NCBI GenBank assembly: GCA_037190665.1
Contig: JBBCJT010000119.1
Location: forward strand, 1 to 35,624
Direction of reading: 5' to 3'
Length of the DNA stretch: 35,624 nucleotides
DNA from: JBBCJT01 sp037190665
GTDB taxonomy: Bacteria > Pseudomonadota > Alphaproteobacteria > Acetobacterales > Acetobacteraceae
Position numbers and translations under genes: made by a program. The notes beneath the pieces are model-generated. The model did no database searches. It worked only from the letters and a program-made list of their open reading frames with translations, and was not told where the DNA came from. Shown here in pieces: positions 34,261-35,624 of the stretch (position 1 is the first letter of the stretch; the number at the start of each line of letters is the position of its first letter).

Positions 34261-35624
34261 ATGGAACTCCCTGTCGATAGCGCGTCGGCGCTGCTGCACG
34301 CCTACCGGCGCGGCGTCCTCTCCCCGGTCGAAGCGACCCGCGTCGCGCTCGACCGCATCCGCGCGTTCGAGCCGATGGTGAACGCCTTCGTCCTTGTGGA
34401 TGAAGACGGCGCCATGGCCGCCGCGCGGGACAGCGAGGACCGGTGGCGGACCGGCCAGCCGATGGGTCCGCTCGACGGCGTGCCCACCACGATCAAGGAC
34501 GCGACGCTGACCCGGGGCTGGCCGACGCTGCGGGGCAGCCTGACTGTTTCCCGCGACCAGGCCTGGGACACGGATGCGCCGGCGGTCGCACGGCTGCGCA
34601 CGGCCGGGGCGATCCTGCTCGGCAAGACCACGACGCCCGAGTTCGCGTGGAAGGGCGTCTGCGACAGCCCGCGCAGCGGCATCACGCGCAACCCGTGGGA
34701 CATCCGGACCACGCCGGGCGGATCGAGCGGCGGCGCCGCCGTCGCGGCGGCTCTCGGCATGGGCTGGCTGCACACGGGATCGGATGGCGGCGGGTCGATC
34801 CGGATCCCGGCCGCGTTCACGGGCATCGTCGGACACAAGCCGTCCTTCGGACGCGTGCCGATCTGGCCACCGACCGTGCAGGGCACGTTGTCGCATACCG
34901 GGCCCATGACGCGCACCGTCGAGGATGCGGCGCTGATGCTCAACGTCATGGCGCAGCCCGATATCCGCGACTGGATGTCCCTGCCCTATGACGGCCGCGA
35001 CTGGCGCATCGGCCTGGGCACCGGCATCCGGGGCATGCGGTTCGCCCTGAGCCCGACGCTGGGATATGTCCGCGACCTCGACCCGGAGGTCGCCGCCGCC
35101 GTCGCGGGCGTCGCGGGCGTGTTCGAGGAGCTGGGGGTCGTCGTGGAGCAGGTCGATCCGGGATTCGAAGACCCGGCCGACGCCTTCCGCATCCTCTGGT
35201 ATTCGGGCGCCGCGCAGAACCTGCGGCGCATGACCTCGGCACAGCGGGCGCTGGTCGATCCCGGCCTGCAGGAGGTTGCCGCGGAGGCCGAACGGTTCAC
35301 GGCGTCGGATGTCATCGAGGCGAACATCGTCCGCGCGCGCATCGGCGTCGCCATGAAGGCCCTGCACGAACGCTACGACGCCCTGCTGACACCGACCGTG
35401 CCGATCCCCGCCTTCACCGCGGGGCAGGAGGTTCCGGACCCTGCCCGCTATCGCCGGTGGTCGGAATGGGCGCCGACCTGCTTCCCGTTCAACATGACGA
35501 TGCAGCCGGCGATCAGCGTGCCATGCGGACTGACGGCGGGCGGCCTGCCGATCGGGTTGCAGATCGTGGGCCCGTCCTATGACGACGCGGCGGTGCTGCG
35601 TATCGCGCGCGCTTTCGAGCACGC
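34261..35624 (+). CDS. Amidase-signature family amidase (3' partial)
   Basis: The frame starts at ATG 34261, 11 bp after the binding-protein stop, and runs off the end of the window (454 full codons visible). The Ser-cisSer-Lys triad of the amidase signature family is complete: K79 in TTIKDAT, S155 in PGGSSGGAA and S179 in SDGGGSIRIP; the 24-residue spacing between the serines matches the family. The later region CFPFNMTMQPAISVPCG and GLPIGLQIVGP is also typical. It hydrolyses a C-N amide bond in the cytoplasm. No glutamyl-tRNA amidotransferase partners are near, so it is more likely catabolic than GatA. It belongs to the same operon as the binding protein. Confidence 0.93.
   Translation, partial: MELPVDSASALLHAYRRGVLSPVEATRVALDRIRAFEPMVNAFVLVDEDGAMAAARDSEDRWRTGQPMGPLDGVPTTIKDATLTRGWPTLRGSLTVSRDQAWDTDAPAVARLRTAGAILLGKTTTPEFAWKGVCDSPRSGITRNPWDIRTTPGGSSGGAAVAAALGMGWLHTGSDGGGSIRIPAAFTGIVGHKPSFGRVPIWPPTVQGTLSHTGPMTRTVEDAALMLNVMAQPDIRDWMSLPYDGRDWRIGLGTGIRGMRFALSPTLGYVRDLDPEVAAAVAGVAGVFEELGVVVEQVDPGFEDPADAFRILWYSGAAQNLRRMTSAQRALVDPGLQEVAAEAERFTASDVIEANIVRARIGVAMKALHERYDALLTPTVPIPAFTAGQEVPDPARYRRWSEWAPTCFPFNMTMQPAISVPCGLTAGGLPIGLQIVGPSYDDAAVLRIARAFEH

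Overview
This is a GC-rich bacterial chromosomal segment, most likely from an alphaproteobacterium and perhaps an Acetobacteraceae/Roseomonas-like one. That placement is inferred from GC-rich coding sequence, a clade I-type NosZ, the nosZDFYLX order, an NnrR/Dnr-type regulator with NnrS, and Bug-type solute receptors. No rRNA gene is present to confirm it, and I saw no tRNA gene or CRISPR array.

Region 1 (1-6303) is the 3' part of a nitrous-oxide reductase operon: nosZ (5' end cut by the window), nosD, nosF, nosY, nosL and nosX. The first four junctions are all 4-nt stop/start overlaps. NosZ reduces N2O, NosD/F/Y/L serve copper-sulfur centre assembly, and NosX flavinylates the electron-donor side. 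A gene-poor stretch follows (6304-7047).

Region 2 (7048-18156) is mostly housekeeping. It holds zur divergent from hisI, an M20 deacylase, a strong hairpin between convergent genes, thiC under a TPP riboswitch, and a GntP permease coupled to a patatin-like lipase (possibly hydroxybutyrate metabolism). Next come a gamma-carbonic anhydrase, an enoyl-CoA hydratase homologue lacking both catalytic glutamates, an Asp-nucleophile alpha/beta hydrolase, a PEP-mutase/isocitrate-lyase-like protein and a Pro/Glu-rich TonB.

Region 3 (18262-22844) holds a beta-carbonic anhydrase, moeA, nnrS, a Crp/Fnr regulator of NnrR/Dnr type and a YeaO-like DUF488 gene. A perfect TTGAG-N4-CTCAA palindrome lies between moeA and nnrS. 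This looks like a second nitrogen-oxide-linked block, with molybdenum cofactor supply, NO-related membrane protein and regulator.

Region 4 (22981-26379) has a GT39-like membrane protein, a small lipoprotein with an internal duplication and an aldo/keto reductase. It then has a 210-bp array of GC-rich hairpins and a less GC-rich gene graveyard holding remnants of a DUF1016/YhcG-type nuclease and a VapC PIN toxin.

Region 5 (26380-35624) looks like an accessory uptake and catabolism island. It holds a DadA-like oxidoreductase, a Bug receptor, an M19 dipeptidase, an IclR regulator, an HSL-type esterase plus a C-terminal remnant of a second copy, a non-canonical peptide deformylase, a peptide-type ABC binding protein and an amidase (cut at the window end). 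A perfect AT-rich inverted repeat between the divergent Bug and dipeptidase genes is a good candidate operator for the IclR protein. The ensemble suggests use of imported peptide or amide compounds, possibly with D-amino acids; that is inference.
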